The notes under the pieces: generated by a model
Databases searched by the model: none
Seen by the model: the letters and a program-made list of their open reading frames with translations, nothing else
Told to the model about the DNA's origin: nothing
NCBI GenBank assembly: GCA_030248065.1
Contig: JASAMV010004351.1
Coordinates: 173,970 to 237,969 of the forward strand
Length of the DNA: 64,000 bases
DNA from: Rhynchonema sp. JSB1_4
Taxonomy: Eukaryota; Nematoda; Chromadorea; Monhysterida; Xyalidae
Reading direction: 5' to 3'
In this document: one piece after another, positions 23,025 to 34,201 of the stretch
Layout of the letters: every line of letters starts with the position of its first letter
Position numbering within the stretch: position 1 is the first letter of the stretch
Made by a program: the position numbers and the translations under genes

Positions 23025-26000
23025 ATGGGCTCAACAGCACCCATAGACAGAGGCTATGCATGGATTGTGTGCTTTGGTCAGTTTGCTTTTGAGTTGAATG
23101 CCGGAATGGAAATCTTCAAAGTTTCTGCAATATTTCTGCGAACCCAACAGTATCAGATTTCAGGTGCGTTTCTGAACCAGTTGATCATCCACATGGTGGT
23201 CAAATCTATGGGCCTGTTTTACGTGGCCCTCGTCAATACTTATCATGGATCGGCCACGCTCACTGCGTCCATGCAGACAATTCTAACAGGGATGACATTC
23301 TTTGGTGGTAAGCATTCCATTTTGACCGAATGGAAAGTTTATGTTTGGCAGAAATATATCACAACTACCAATAGCGCATCACAGCGTGAGTACGGCCGTT
23401 ACAAGCTGTGTTACCACGGGGGCGAGCAACTCGAACGGAGCCACAGACCATTTCTTGTTCTTTGTGTCATATATCTGGATTGTCTTCGTTGATGTTTGTT
23501 GATCGTTGTTGCCCCCAACGGACATCACGTAATTGTCTCCCTTGAGAACCACCATAGCCATTGAACCTCTCACCTGTGATTGCCGAAAGTGTTGTGCAAA
23601 AAATCTCTGCATTTTCGATTTTTCCTTCCCGCATCCATAACAATTTGTGGTGTCATACCTGAGCCATTGTTGACGTTCCAGCAGTCCACTTGTTATTCGT
23701 TGTGTTGTATTCCGAGCACGTGCCATTTTCAAAGCAGAACATGGCTGCTGGAATGGTGGGCGCCGACATTGCAGATTGCCGTACGACACTAATCGCCGTG
23801 CGATAACGGGATTAACTATAGTTTTAATAAGTTACTAACTTGTTCCAACAACCACGATCGACACCTGGTACTGGTTATCATGTACTGACAATTGATCCTG
23901 CCACGAACTTGTGCCTTCGATTAAGTACAGACACGAGACCATGGATGGAGGAGGTCGCAAGTTGCAGAATGTGCCGTAATGAGCATTGTCGTACAGAAAA
24001 ACGTGGTGGTTGACTGGAACTAGACGAAGTGTTGTTCGACAACGATGCCGTCATGGAGTAGTAAATATGACACACCTGAGAATGGTCTGTATTTGTAGGC
24101 CATTAACAATGGAGACGTTCCAGGCACACAAATGGCAGGGCCACTCGTGTGGCACACATTTCCCAGAGGTTGCGTCGTCATGTCTTGACCAAAAATGTAG
24201 ATGCTGGCGTTTAAAAGAGGTGTTATGTATTGATGTTGGCTGTCGGGGTGTCAAGTTTTATTTTAGGAGCTTACTCTGTTCCGTCACATGTTGCTTGACT
24301 TTTGGCATACATCTGGGTGGTATTCGCAAAGTACCGCGTTGTGTTTGTTGCAGGATCGAACACGTAAATATTCGTTTTCCACGTGTCCGCCTCGATCTTG
24401 ATAGCATAAAGTTTGTTGTTGCATTCAATCGCCCATTCGATCGTAAACGAGAAACCTGCACCAGTGTGAAATGTTTTGCGTCGTCATTGATCATACCTGA
24501 ATCTGTTGACCGCTTACCGAAGTTATCGTCTCGATACACCACCTTTTGCTGTTCTGGATAAATAACTTGACCCTTTTCGCCGTCCTGATCAACAATTACA
24601 ATCGCTTGCTGGTTGCAATCGATTGGAACGAACAGCGCAATGGCTGAGCCGATCCAAAGCAATATTATGATGTGTGAACGCATTGCTGCACGAAAATTGC
24701 ATCAACTTACAATGGCCCAAATTGTCGAAAGCGCCACCGGGCGCGGTTGCTCCACTGGAGACGATGATGACAGCTGGCTGACCTCAATTGTTTGCGACGC
24801 AATCGCTCCCGGTGGCGCTTTCGAGAATTTAGGCCGTTAAGACATAGGCCGTCTTCACAATGACACGGTTTTACGGTTTCACGGTTTGCTTCGTTGGCGT
24901 CTTCACAATGAAATCCGATTTCACGGTTTTACGGTTTCACGGTTTTAAAATTGTGTCTTCACAATGACACGGTTTCACGGTTTCAGCATATTGTAAGAAT
25001 TAAAGTTAATTCAACTGAGTTTATATCTATTAGCAGATGCATATTGTTGCCCAGAGTGAGCAGATCCAAAGCAGGAACATAAAGAGCAGACCACAGCAGT
25101 ATCTCGTCACATTTCTGAACATAAACACCTGACAAATAGCACAACTTTGGGCACAATGATCGAAATATTATTGTCAATTTCAGAACATAAAGAGCAGACC
25201 ACCCAAACCATAAACTTTCATCATTTCAGAACATAAAGAGCAGACCACTAGAGCTGCACACATGGAGCAGTGAACTAAAAGCAATCTAAGGCGCACTGGA
25301 CAGCCATTGCACTGTTGGATTGGCAACGGCGAGTGCCTGTGCGGCTATCTGTTTCGACTTTCGGGCTTCGTACACCATCATTTGAAACTGAGCTTTCAGG
25401 TATGCCCGAGTGTCTGGGTCCAATTCATCAAGGTCATGGGCAAGACCGACACAGAATGACATTGACCCGCTCTGCTGTTGTTCTTTGTCCTTTTCCAGCT
25501 TGTCCTGACTTTTCTTGATGAATTTGTCCATATACATATGGACAGTGTACTTGTGTTTGGGTGATCGGTCGATACTTTTCGTGTGTGGTAACCTGTCTCG
25601 CTCCTTATATTCTTCATGTTTCTTGCAGTGATACCTGTGTCCAGCTCTTTATATTCTCCGTGCCTCTTGAGAGTGATCGTTCTGTCTTGCTCTTTATATC
25701 CACTGGCACGTGGCACCCTGCCCTTGCATCAGTAAAACAACTGGTCAGAAACAAAATGAGGGCCGAATTCTTTACGCTTTTTGTTGCTATAATGAAGGTC
25801 TTTTCACCATCAGGTATGGGCAATCCGCCAGCTCATGGCACTCGCGCACACAGGCTACATACTACATTACTGCCGTCAATGAATGCATCTATTCTCTGCA
25901 GTTATTCATTGAAACATCCCCAAATTTTGCAGTGGCGCAGAAAAGTGTTATGGCAAGCAGCTAATGAAAACCGGATAAATTAAAAAAGCGGTAATCAAAG

Positions 26001-28705
26001 TATGACATTTGCCCAAAGCGTACATCTTGTTTAGAAAATGGCGTGTGCTGCTGCACGCGCTGTGTGTATAAAAAGTGCCATGAGCCGATGGATTGCCCAT
26101 ACATACACACTTTGACATACAGGAGGCCACCAGCCGCCCCGCGCTCCCCTTCCTCCCAAGAAAAAACCCTACGACCAAGCCAAAGAGAATAATCAATCAC
26201 AGAATGCGTTAGAGTAAGCGTGCGAACATTACAATGTTGTGTCCCTGAAATCGCAAGGTTTTGTGGTCAAACTATCAATGTTGGAACAATTCTTGAGCCA
26301 AATACGTGCAGCAAATGCGCCAAAACCGTGTACAAATTAGAACCGGTTCTAATTGGCTTTTTTCCGGTTTCACGGTTTCACGGTTTCAAAACAATAAGAC
26401 CCAACCGTGAAACCGTGAAACCGTGTCATTGTGAAGACAACAAACGTGAAACCGTAAAACCGTGAAACCGTGTCATTGTAAAGACAACAATCGCAAAACC
26501 GTGAAACCGTAAAACCGTGAAACCGTGTCATTGTGAAGACGGCCATAGGCTGGGCGCATACTACGTCAAGTTGTGTGCATCCCGTTGGCTGGTTAAGTAG
26601 TGTTTGGCCTGTTCTCCCCTGGGATCAGCGCCCGACCGGACGAGCAAACATCTCAATGCATCTTGAGTGGGGTCGGTAAATGGGGAGCAGCCTCACAGCA
26701 GCGGCATCAAAGTCTACTATCTAGCGGCGGGTTAGACAGAATGTACAGGTGGTGTCCAAATTACGACTAAAAAATAAAATGACATGCCCTGTTCGGTATT
26801 TCAATTTTATGGTGATAACACACCGCCATCAACAGCTTGAGTTTTTCCCATGATCAACACATGTTGTGCCTGAATGGCAACTTCATGTGTTACGCACATA
26901 CATAAGTAGGTTGTTTGTCTGCATTACGTAGATGTGTACCATTGTTAAAGCTGGCACACCTACACAAAGCAGCATTTTCACATTTTATAGCTCCAATATT
27001 CACTGCTGTCGGTGACCTGTTCACCGTCCGAAGTGCGACCATGATCGGCGGCATTCTCGAGTTCGTTGTCTGCATCGCACTGACGTTCGCTGATTCGCTC
27101 GAAGCCATTGTATTCGCGTTCGGGATTTTCGGCGGTAAGAATCTTACAGTGCCAGTAGCATAAACTAAGCTAGTGCTCATTCTTTTGATCTTGACTCCAT
27201 TAAGAACAACACAGGCATCGGCAACGGCTTAGTGCACATCAATGCACCCATGATTATCGCACAATACTTTGATCTACGTCGTGCATTAGCAAACGGTCTG
27301 ATGTTTGCTGGCATTGGGATCGGTGCGGTTATTGGGCCTGTGTTATTTCAATACGTCATTGATCTGTATGGTGTTCCCGGTTCGTAAAATAACGTTTTAA
27401 TCTGTAATAATCGGGTACCCACATGTCCAAACATACGTATACCAATTTACAGGTGTGTTTTTATTCACTGGAGCGTTCGTGCTCCAAGTGTGCATCGGAG
27501 GCGCACTGTTCCGACCGTTGACCTGGTGGCCGAAAGTAAATGACGCCAACATCGAGCTCAAGTTCTTTGACGGTTCGGTTTTTTATTATTGATAAAAATC
27601 ATTTAAAAAGAAACATCGGTATCCTCGACTGGTGTTTCAGAGGCTGAGATGAAACGGCCACATGCACTTGGAGACGCATCAACGGCACGTCTGCTTCGTC
27701 CAACAGACAGCGCTCCTGAACTTCGGCCTGAGTTGTCATCCGTAACAGCTACTGGTCCTGTCGAGCTGATCCCATCGCCGTCAACCGCTCGCTATTTGAG
27801 CGCTCTCAATCTGTCCACAGTCGATGCTTATGACGTGCCAGCTCAGCTGAGTAAAGACTGGAAACTTGTCGACGCACTGAGAGAGGATCAAAAGCTGCCC
27901 TGGTCACCTATGGCGTTCGTGCGTCGCATACTGTTTGTCCGTCGTCGCTCCGACTCCGATCAGCAAGTGAAATTGTACAATTTTTCGCTGATTCGCCAAC
28001 CAGCTTATTGTTGTTTGGCTGGTGCATGTGCACTGGCTACATCGTCTTTTACAGCATCAATGGTTACGCCCCCGCATTGCACTGAAGGTACGTCAATTGA
28101 TTCATGGTACGCTGCTCAACAGACAAATACAAAACGGTTCGTTTCTTTTTTCAGCCCTGTACTTGCCGCAGTCCGACATCCGTCTGCTTCTGATGGCCCT
28201 CGGGATATCAGAAACGTGCGGCCATCTGTTCACAGCGTTGGTCAGCGATCGGCCTCTGATTCGTGGAAATCGCTTTGGATTTGGAGCGTGCTTACTGTTT
28301 CTAGCTGGCTTGACAAATTTTCTTGCAATTTTCGGTCAAAGCTTCAATGCTCAACTAGCGTATCTGGTGCTGTTTCCTTTCCTGTCCTCGGGAGCGTTCA
28401 TAGCTGTCTACGTCACACTTCTGGTTGACTTGGTGGGACCCACGAATGTCTCATCCGCTTATGGGCTGCTGGTCTTCATCATGGGTGAGTTCACTTTTGT
28501 GAAGTATGAACTTTTGTGTGCGATATCGTCGACCTAATACATGGAGATGCTTAATTTTCCAGGTTTCGGTGCTTGTGGTTCTCCATTTTTGATCGGTATT
28601 CTGCGCGATCTCACTGGGGGATTCACGGTTGCCTACGTGTACATTGGAGCATGTTGCTTGATAGCATCGTGCCTTTTGTTCATGATCCCTCATTTAAAAT
28701 GCTAG
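23025..28705 (+). CDS. SLC16-like (monocarboxylate transporter family) protein 4
   Basis: Eight exons: 23025-23076, 23164-23307, 26991-27134, 27215-27379, 27453-27572, 27641-28087, 28155-28484, 28563-28705. TM1 motif is APIDRGYAWIV, TM5 is YFDLRRALANGLMFAGI, and TM8 has SETCGHLFTALVSD. Here the Arg of the copy 1-3 ETCGR/ETIGR motif is His; it may alter transport if that site is functional. The central loop is short and resembles copy 1 (RYLSALNLST). It has fewer introns than copies 1-3: several positions are fused, for example within 27641-28087. The second intron is 3.7 kb and contains a minus-strand kelch gene and a transposon. It is the most diverged copy. An upstream exon cannot be excluded. 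Confidence 0.85.
23379..24683 (-). CDS. Secreted kelch-repeat protein nested in a transporter intron
   Basis: Exons read leftward: 24518-24683, 24275-24455, 24076-24203, 23865-24013, 23659-23747, 23379-23573. The first exon starts MRSHIIILLWIGSAIALF, a convincing signal peptide. Kelch-blade features follow: NKLYAIKIE with TWKTNIYVFDP, then IYIFGQDM, then MFCFENGTCSEYN with NKWTAG, and last a glycine-pair blade NYVMSVGGN with IQIYDTKNKKWSV. The product is about 300 residues, enough for a five- or six-bladed propeller, apparently without BTB or other domains and with several cysteines, which suits an extracellular propeller. The gene is antisense within the 23308-26990 intron of transporter 4. 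One boundary is uncertain, because the summed exon length is off by one or two bases. Function unknown. Confidence 0.75.
24847..26544 (+). mobile_element. 1.7-kb inverted-repeat element in a transporter-4 intron
   Basis: Ends are GGCCGTCTTCACAATGACAC and its exact inverse, followed by stacked direct repeats of cacggtttcacggttttacg on both sides. Each arm thus has several copies of the CTTCACAATGACACGG start, spaced 45-65 bases apart. Flanks are ATA on both sides (or CATAG if the element starts one base pair further in). Inside lie three direct copies of aacataaagagcagaccac (about 25077, 25185, 25233), an inverted pair of GGGCAATCC-to-CATGGCAC words (about 25818 and 26090), and a minus-strand reading frame with a BESS-like motif. 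The superfamily is uncertain; a three-base target and a BESS-type protein would suit PIF/Harbinger. Confidence 0.75.
25286..25537 (-). pseudogene. BESS-motif-like reading frame inside the transposon
   Basis: An 83-codon frame contains FCVGLAHDLDELDPDTRAYL followed by KAQFQMMVYEA. This fits the BESS pattern: hydrophobic start, acidic middle, charged helix. BESS motifs occur at the C-terminus of MADF-domain DNA-binding proteins, including accessory proteins of Harbinger-type transposons. No MADF domain could be joined upstream, so this is probably a remnant of the element's own gene. Similarity was judged by eye only. Confidence 0.35.
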
Positions 28706-29185
28706 TCTGCCTATTACCTTAAATTTGATGTCGGTATTGTTATTATTCTTTGGCATAATCAGTATTTTGCGTCGAAGTCTCGGTTGCTCAATTCTAGTGG
28801 CTTGCTTGTAAAGATCTCAAACTCAGATATTACGGTATTACGCAGTTTCCGCAACTATCTCGTGTCTCATACTTATAATACATAATACATATGTAGGTGC
28901 GTATCTTATCTTTTTTGTTTCACAGCTGTGTTTGTTGTGCCATAAAAAACTCAATTCGGTTTGAGTGTTATGCTGGCGTGGTGACTGATAAAGCAAATAC
29001 ATACAAAATAAGACCTCTCAGTACCCCGTCGCTGCCACTCGGAGCTGCAGTGATGTGATTCAACACCAAGTCAAACACTGGCTTGTATAATATGTCAAGT
29101 ACAGTCAGCTTTACGTGTATATATTTCGGCTATCGCGGATTTTGATGAACTTTTCCGATTTCAGAAGAAACATTTCTGCGCAGTG
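28706..29185. other. Intergenic, transporter 4 to PI-PLC-X gene
   Basis: Non-coding; no repeat or site that I can support. Confidence 0.4.
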
Positions 29186-30483
29186 ATGGCAGACAAAGCA
29201 AATTGGATGACCAATCTGCCACCAGCGCTGCAGGCAAAGCCTTTGAGTAGATTAGCAATTCCTGGTGAGTTTCCGTTGAACATACAGTATGTACTTTATT
29301 TATTGAAATCTGTAATCACCAGAACAGGGTGGCAGGCAAGTAATACAAACTCGGCTATCACGTTCCTCAAACGTTTGTTCATTCAGGTTCGCACGATTCA
29401 TTCACTCAAACCTTGGACCCGACCGGACCGATCGCCAATTCTGAATCCGCGTCGTTGCAACGTCTGGGCAAATGTCGATGTGTGCGGAACATCGTGTACC
29501 GGTGGTCGGTGACGCAACATCTATTGACCGTCGAACAGCTGAATAATGGCATTCGGTTGGTGCAATCATACATTACACTTGTATGAAAAACCGAATACCA
29601 TCTGAATTTGTTGTCAGTTACTTCGATTTTCGTCTGTCTCATCCGGATCAGCCAACGAGTGCAACCGACATTCGTGTGGTGCACGGACTGTACGGCATCA
29701 ACGTGTACAGCATCATTGGCGCCATCAACGAATGGCTTATCACTCATCCCAAAGAGGTGCTGTATGCATTTTGATAATAATTTGTTTGCGCGATTCGTAA
29801 GGTGTCGATATTTGCAGGTGGTTATTCTGGACTGGAACCATTTCTACAATTTCACGCCTCAGCTGCATCAGCACGTCTTTGACGTGCTCAAGGCTGTTTT
29901 CAGCGGCAAACTGTGTCCGCCGACCAAGAATATCGGCGAGCTCACTTTGCAGTACATGTGGGCACGCTCCTATCAGGTAACACCTGGCTTCTTCATAACT
30001 GAACGCATTGACTACCTGCAATGATCTTTCCTGCACAGGTCATTCTCATCTACCAACCTGGGCCGGGCATTGATCCACCAGCGACTTTCTGGAGGAACAA
30101 TGCAATATCGAGTCCTTGGGCCAATACTGACAACACTAATCAACTGCTGACATTCTTGACGGACAAACTGCTTCACCGGCCTACTGATCGGTTCTTCGTC
30201 ACTCAAGGTTTGTGTCCTTTTAATTTTTACGCAGTTCGGTAATAGGAAATAAAACGGAACATGAATTTCAGGGTTAGACACACCCCGTTGCAAAGACATA
30301 TCATTCCATTTATGTGGGTCATTGGAACGTAATCTGTCCTCACGAACCACGCAACGTGTGGTGGAATGGTTGCAACAGAATCGAAACCAATTTCAACCTG
30401 TGATCAATATCGTAATTTGTGACTTTGTGGAAAAATACTTGTTTGTTGATGTTGTGTTGAGTTTCAACGACAATTCTTCTTAG
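29186..30483 (+). CDS. PI-PLC X-domain-containing protein (PLCXD family)
   Basis: Six exons: 29186-29264, 29387-29555, 29618-29756, 29818-29975, 30039-30207, 30272-30483. The product, about 308 residues, is essentially a lone phosphatidylinositol phospholipase C X domain. IPGSHDSFTQ gives the first catalytic histidine near residue 30. YFDFRLSH is the strand carrying acidic and basic active-site residues. VVHGLYG gives the second histidine, and VVILDWNHFYNF is the next conserved strand. There is no signal peptide, EF-hand or C2 domain, as in PLCXD1-3. Such proteins cleave phosphoinositides; PLCXD activity is modest in known members. Both catalytic histidines are present, so activity is plausible. 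ATG 29186 is chosen because the frame directly reaches the first donor. Confidence 0.9.
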
Positions 30484-31344
30484 AGCAGATGCGATAGCCC
30501 GGTATTGAATACAATGGCAAATGATTCATCACAGAGACCTGGGCTGATTGGGCTAATTTATTTTCGCGTTGCTCCACAACCGATTGTTCACATTCATCGT
30601 GATTACTAACTTCGAAATGATAAAAAATGGAATTGGTGAAGCTCGCATTTAGCAACACTTTGCCTTGGGTCGCCGCCACAAACTAAATCAAAATGGTTTG
30701 GTCGCTCATTTACTTCGGGCACTCTTCGCCCACAATCTTCGGGCACTGTTCACTTCCGTATCAATACTTTCTAAAGTTGTTTGTGTGGCGGCACATCTAA
30801 GCAGTTCAGTTCAGCCACAATCAGTCACGCTTTCCTCTCTGAAAGCCTCAGACTTTTCTTCACTTACACTAAACCGAACCATACACTTGCCGCCTCACAA
30901 TGACCTACATATGATGTCCGCCTCAGGCCCGAGGTGTGGTAGTGCCCATTTTAGAACAAACAGTCGCTTGCGTGTACTGTCGCTGGCTACCTGGCGTATG
31001 TGGACACTTCTTGACGCACGGACAAGAATTCTTGTCTTTCTTGTCTTTCCTGTCTTTCTTGTCTTTCTTGTCCGTATAGTCAACAAGTGGTCTTTACGCC
31101 CGCTACATCTCACTTTAGTTAAATTCCACAGTTGCAAGCTTCAGCTGAACTTAGACTTCCATTCAGTGGGTAAATTGAGAAATTTAAGATGGCCGCCGCC
31201 ATCCTGCTGCTGCGGAACTGACGGCAGGGTGTTTTTTGCAAGTTGACACCTGCAATTTGCAAGTAAATTATCAGTTTGGCTAGTTGACTTTTAAGTTACT
31301 TGCCATCGCAAGCATATTATAAGGAAATTTACAGAAGTGACAAG
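30484..31344. other. Intergenic, unique sequence with a CTTGTCTTTC tandem
   Basis: No gene recognised. At 31027-31072 the ten-base word cttgtctttc is repeated about four times in tandem. The surrounding open frame (30665-31246) has no family resemblance. Confidence 0.5.
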
Positions 31345-31693
31345 CAGGGGCGTAGCTAGGACTGAATTTAAGGGGTATTCAACACCTGGACGAAAAGTAA
31401 TTTTTGTGCAGTGCTTGTCCCATAAATGTCGTTTTTATCCAGTGCTCGCTCGTTCAAAATTCGACACCAAAGCATGTATTAGTCAAATCGGCAGAAGCGC
31501 GGCTGGCGCGCGAAAATTTTGTTTCCTGAACCACCGGAAGCCAGTGAAAATGCGTGTACTTTATGTAACTGACGCGCGAAGCACGCGATTTCTTACTTTT
31601 GAAGCGCTCGAGAACGGAAATCTTATTATCTTGTGACTTCACGGAAGAGGATACAGTACATGTACCCCAGGTATCCTCTCTCATGCGCCACTG
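31345..31693 (+). mobile_element. hAT-type MITE family M
   Basis: Left end CAGGGGCGTAGCTAGG; right end inverted CAGTGGCGCATGAGAG. Flanks gtgacaag and atggcaag agree at six of eight positions, a decayed target duplication. Two GCGCGC-type blocks (about 31497-31512 and 31570-31590) lie inside. Non-coding. Confidence 0.7.
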
Positions 31694-31903
31694 ATGGCAA
31701 GTTAACTTGCCAAATGACAACAGAGAAATTTCAAAAAATAAAGCATCGCTGACGGTCACCCCAAATCAATGAGGTTGGTGGTTGGTGTTCAAGTGTTCCT
31801 CCTCTTCGCAAACGAACCAACCAATTCTTGTTTTCTTTTTGTCATGTGATTGCTTCTGATTGTGATTTTGTTGTTTTTGTTATTTACTGTATATCTCCCC
31901 AGT

Positions 31904-32068
31904 GGTGTCAATCGGACGCTAGGTTTGGCCGGCCCGATCCGGCCCGCAAACACCGCCGACAGGACGGCCCAGCGTCCGGCCCGGCCCGACAATGGGAAGA
32001 CTCGGCCTGGCCCGATTTTTTTGACCAATTTTTCAATTTCAGATGACTTTTTTAGTGTTCTGAATATC
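31904..32068 (+). mobile_element. Truncated GGCCCGG-family element
   Basis: Begins CAGTGGTGTCAATCGG and continues with ggccggcccg words, like the family at 37157, 38170 and 39692. Its right part is lost or displaced by the insertion at 32069. No right terminus seen. Confidence 0.5.
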
Positions 32069-32659
32069 TAGGCCTGGGCACAATACCACTTTTGACACCC
32101 AATACCAATACCCAATACCAATACCGGCCCTGTACCAATACCCAATACCCAATACCAATACCAAATTGATGACCCAATACCAATACCCAATACCAATACC
32201 GGGTGAGACCCAATACCAATACCAATACCCAATACCAGATCAATACTACTGAAGTGCCTGGTATTGGGTTTGGTATTGGGTTGGTATTGGTATTGAGTAT
32301 TGGGTATTGGGTTGGTATTGGTATTGGGTATTGGTCTTAGTATTGGTTTGGTATTGGGTTTTTGGTCTGGTATTGGGTTGGTATTGGGTTTTGAGTCAGG
32401 TATTGGTGTGGTATTGGGTTGGTATTGGGTTTGGTATTGGTTTGGTATTGGGTTTTTCAGAATTAGTATTGGGTATTGGTTTTGACTCAATACCTGGGCA
32501 AACCCAATACCAATACCCAATACCAATACCAGGCCAGCTTCAATACCAATACCCAATACCCAATACCAGAATTAGACCCAATACCAATACCAAACACTGG
32601 TATTGGTATTGGTATTGGGTGGTATTGGTATTGGGTATTGGGTATTGTGCCCACCCATA
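32069..32659 (+). mobile_element. hAT-type element family H, intact copy
   Basis: Ends are TAGGCCTGGGCACAATACC and, inverted, TATGGGTGGGCACAATACC: sixteen of nineteen bases match. TGAATATC flanks both sides (32061-32068 and 32660-32667), a perfect 8-base target duplication. The interior is built almost entirely of CCAATACC/GGTATTGG-type satellites, with strand preference switching three times, so long foldbacks are possible. Non-coding despite long open frames. Confidence 0.92.
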
Positions 32660-32819
32660 TGAATATCTGATTTTTGACAAAAAATTGACCGCTCCCAACT
32701 GAAAAATTGCAAGTAAGATGGTGCCGGTGTCAAGTCCTTACAACCCCCCAAAACCACGGTTTTTGATGAAAAGCCACGATTTTTTCTTAATTTTGGGCAA
32801 TGTCGGGGGTAGGCCTGGG

Positions 32820-33241
32820 CAGTGTAGTGGCAGGCCCATGTGTGGGAGGTAAGTATGATGCGGGGTTGGGACCGGAAGCGTGAGAGGTATGATTTTGGTC
32901 ACCCAAAAACGCGAAAAAACACCGTTCTTGTGATACAATTTTGGCCAAAAATTGAGGTAAAAATAGTACTTTTTCAAAATTTTCGCCGAAAATCGCCTAA
33001 AAACAGGTATTATGGGTGGGTTTGCGCGCGGAGCGCGCAATTTTTGGGAAAATAAGGTCGAAAAACACCGATTTTTGCCTTAAAAAGGTATAAAATTGCT
33101 TGTGAGAGGTATGATTTGGAGTTGTGAGAGGTAAGTACTCAACCCCCCCCCAACCCCCCCCCTCGGGTTTTGTGGTAGGTAAGTACTGAGAGGGGGGGGG
33201 GTAACCCCCCCCCCCCAACCCCCCCCCCAGCCACTACTATG
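32820..33241 (+). mobile_element. hAT-type MITE family A, copy 1 (in family H)
   Basis: Ends CAGTGTAGTGGC and, inverted, CATAGTAGTGGC. GGCCTGGG is duplicated on both sides (32812-32819 and 33242-33249). It splits the left terminal repeat of the H element exactly. A central GCGCGCGGAGCGCGC palindrome (about 33023-33038) and C/G tracts at 33140-33230 are present. Non-coding. Confidence 0.93.
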
Positions 33242-33344
33242 GGCCTGGGCACAATACCACTTTTGACACCCAATACCAATACCAATACCGGCCCTGTACC
33301 AATACCCAATACCCAATACCAATACCAAATTGGTGACCCAATAC

Positions 33345-34201
33345 CAGTGGTGTAGCTACCCAGGCGGGGCGGCAACCTAACCTACTGTACCACCCAAAAT
33401 GCGGGGCGGCAACCTACCGTAAAAACCTAAATAGAAGGGGGGGCTCTATTAACTCACTGACCCCATTTTGGGGGGCTCTATTACGGGGGGGGGCTCTATT
33501 CCGGGGGGGCCTCTATTAATTCACTGACCCGAACCTGAAAAAATTGTTTCCAGAAATACCCCCAAAAACCCCTAAAAAGGGGTTTGAAAGGATGTTTTTT
33601 CGCTTGTAATCGCATTTATTCGTGTCTATTGGTCAATAAGAGGCGTATTACGTGCTCTGAACGAACAAGAAACGTGCATAAATGTACCTGTGCACCACTA
33701 TCAAGCCTTAATACACTACTGTGTAGGGGATGTTACTTAGGGGGGGGGCTCTATTCCGGGGGGGGGCGCTATTAATTAACTGACCCCTTTTTGGGGGGGC
33801 TGTATTACGGGGGGGGGGCGCTATTACCGGGGGGGCTGTATTTAGGTTTTTACGGTACCTACTGTACCAGCCGAGCTAGGGGGGGTCGTACCACTTGGGG
33901 GGGGGGGTCATCTGGAAACCGAAATTTTTTATGTCTAAATACTGAAGAAAATGTGGCCTAAAACACTAATTTCGCGCGCAGCGCGCGATTTTTCGCCTAT
34001 TTGCAGACAAATATGTTAATTTTATGCAATTTTAAGCCAAAAATGAATGTTTTGGGTGAAAAGTTAGGTGGGGCGGCAACCTACCTACTGTACCAGGGGG
34101 AGGGGCGGCAACCTACCTACTGTACCAGGCGAGGGGCGGCAACCTACCTACTGTACCTAGGGGGGGGACCCCCCCCACTCCCCCCCCCAGCTACACCATT
34201 G
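33345..34201 (+). mobile_element. hAT-type MITE family F (in family H)
   Basis: Ends CAGTGGTGTAGCT and, inverted, CAATGGTGTAGCT. CCCAATAC is duplicated on both sides (33337-33344 and 34202-34209). It contains a further inverted-repeat element (33417-33855). A CGCGCGCAGCGCGCG palindrome lies at about 33973. Non-coding. Relatives are at 14951-15228 and about 39878-40153. Confidence 0.92.
33417..33855 (+). mobile_element. Inverted-repeat element family D, copy in family F
   Basis: Ends CCGTAAAAACCTAAATA and the exact inverse TATTTAGGTTTTTACGG. The interior has gggggggctctatt and cactgacccc words and a stretch shared with 36840-36990 and 39060-39250. No convincing target duplication: the sites around it rejoin as an uninterrupted host repeat. 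Non-coding. Confidence 0.75.

Noticed and set aside
23379..23789. Single 136-codon minus-strand gene
   Set aside because: Only the last 60 or so codons are in the kelch frame; the upstream part is intron and a different frame of another kelch exon.
26915..27163. Separate small gene
   Set aside because: It is the third exon of the fourth transporter gene with flanking intron sequence.
32052..32702. Long frames rich in Tyr-Trp-Val-Leu-Gly or Pro-Ile-Pro-Asn
   Set aside because: Direct translation of the CCAATACC/GGTATTGG satellite inside a transposon.
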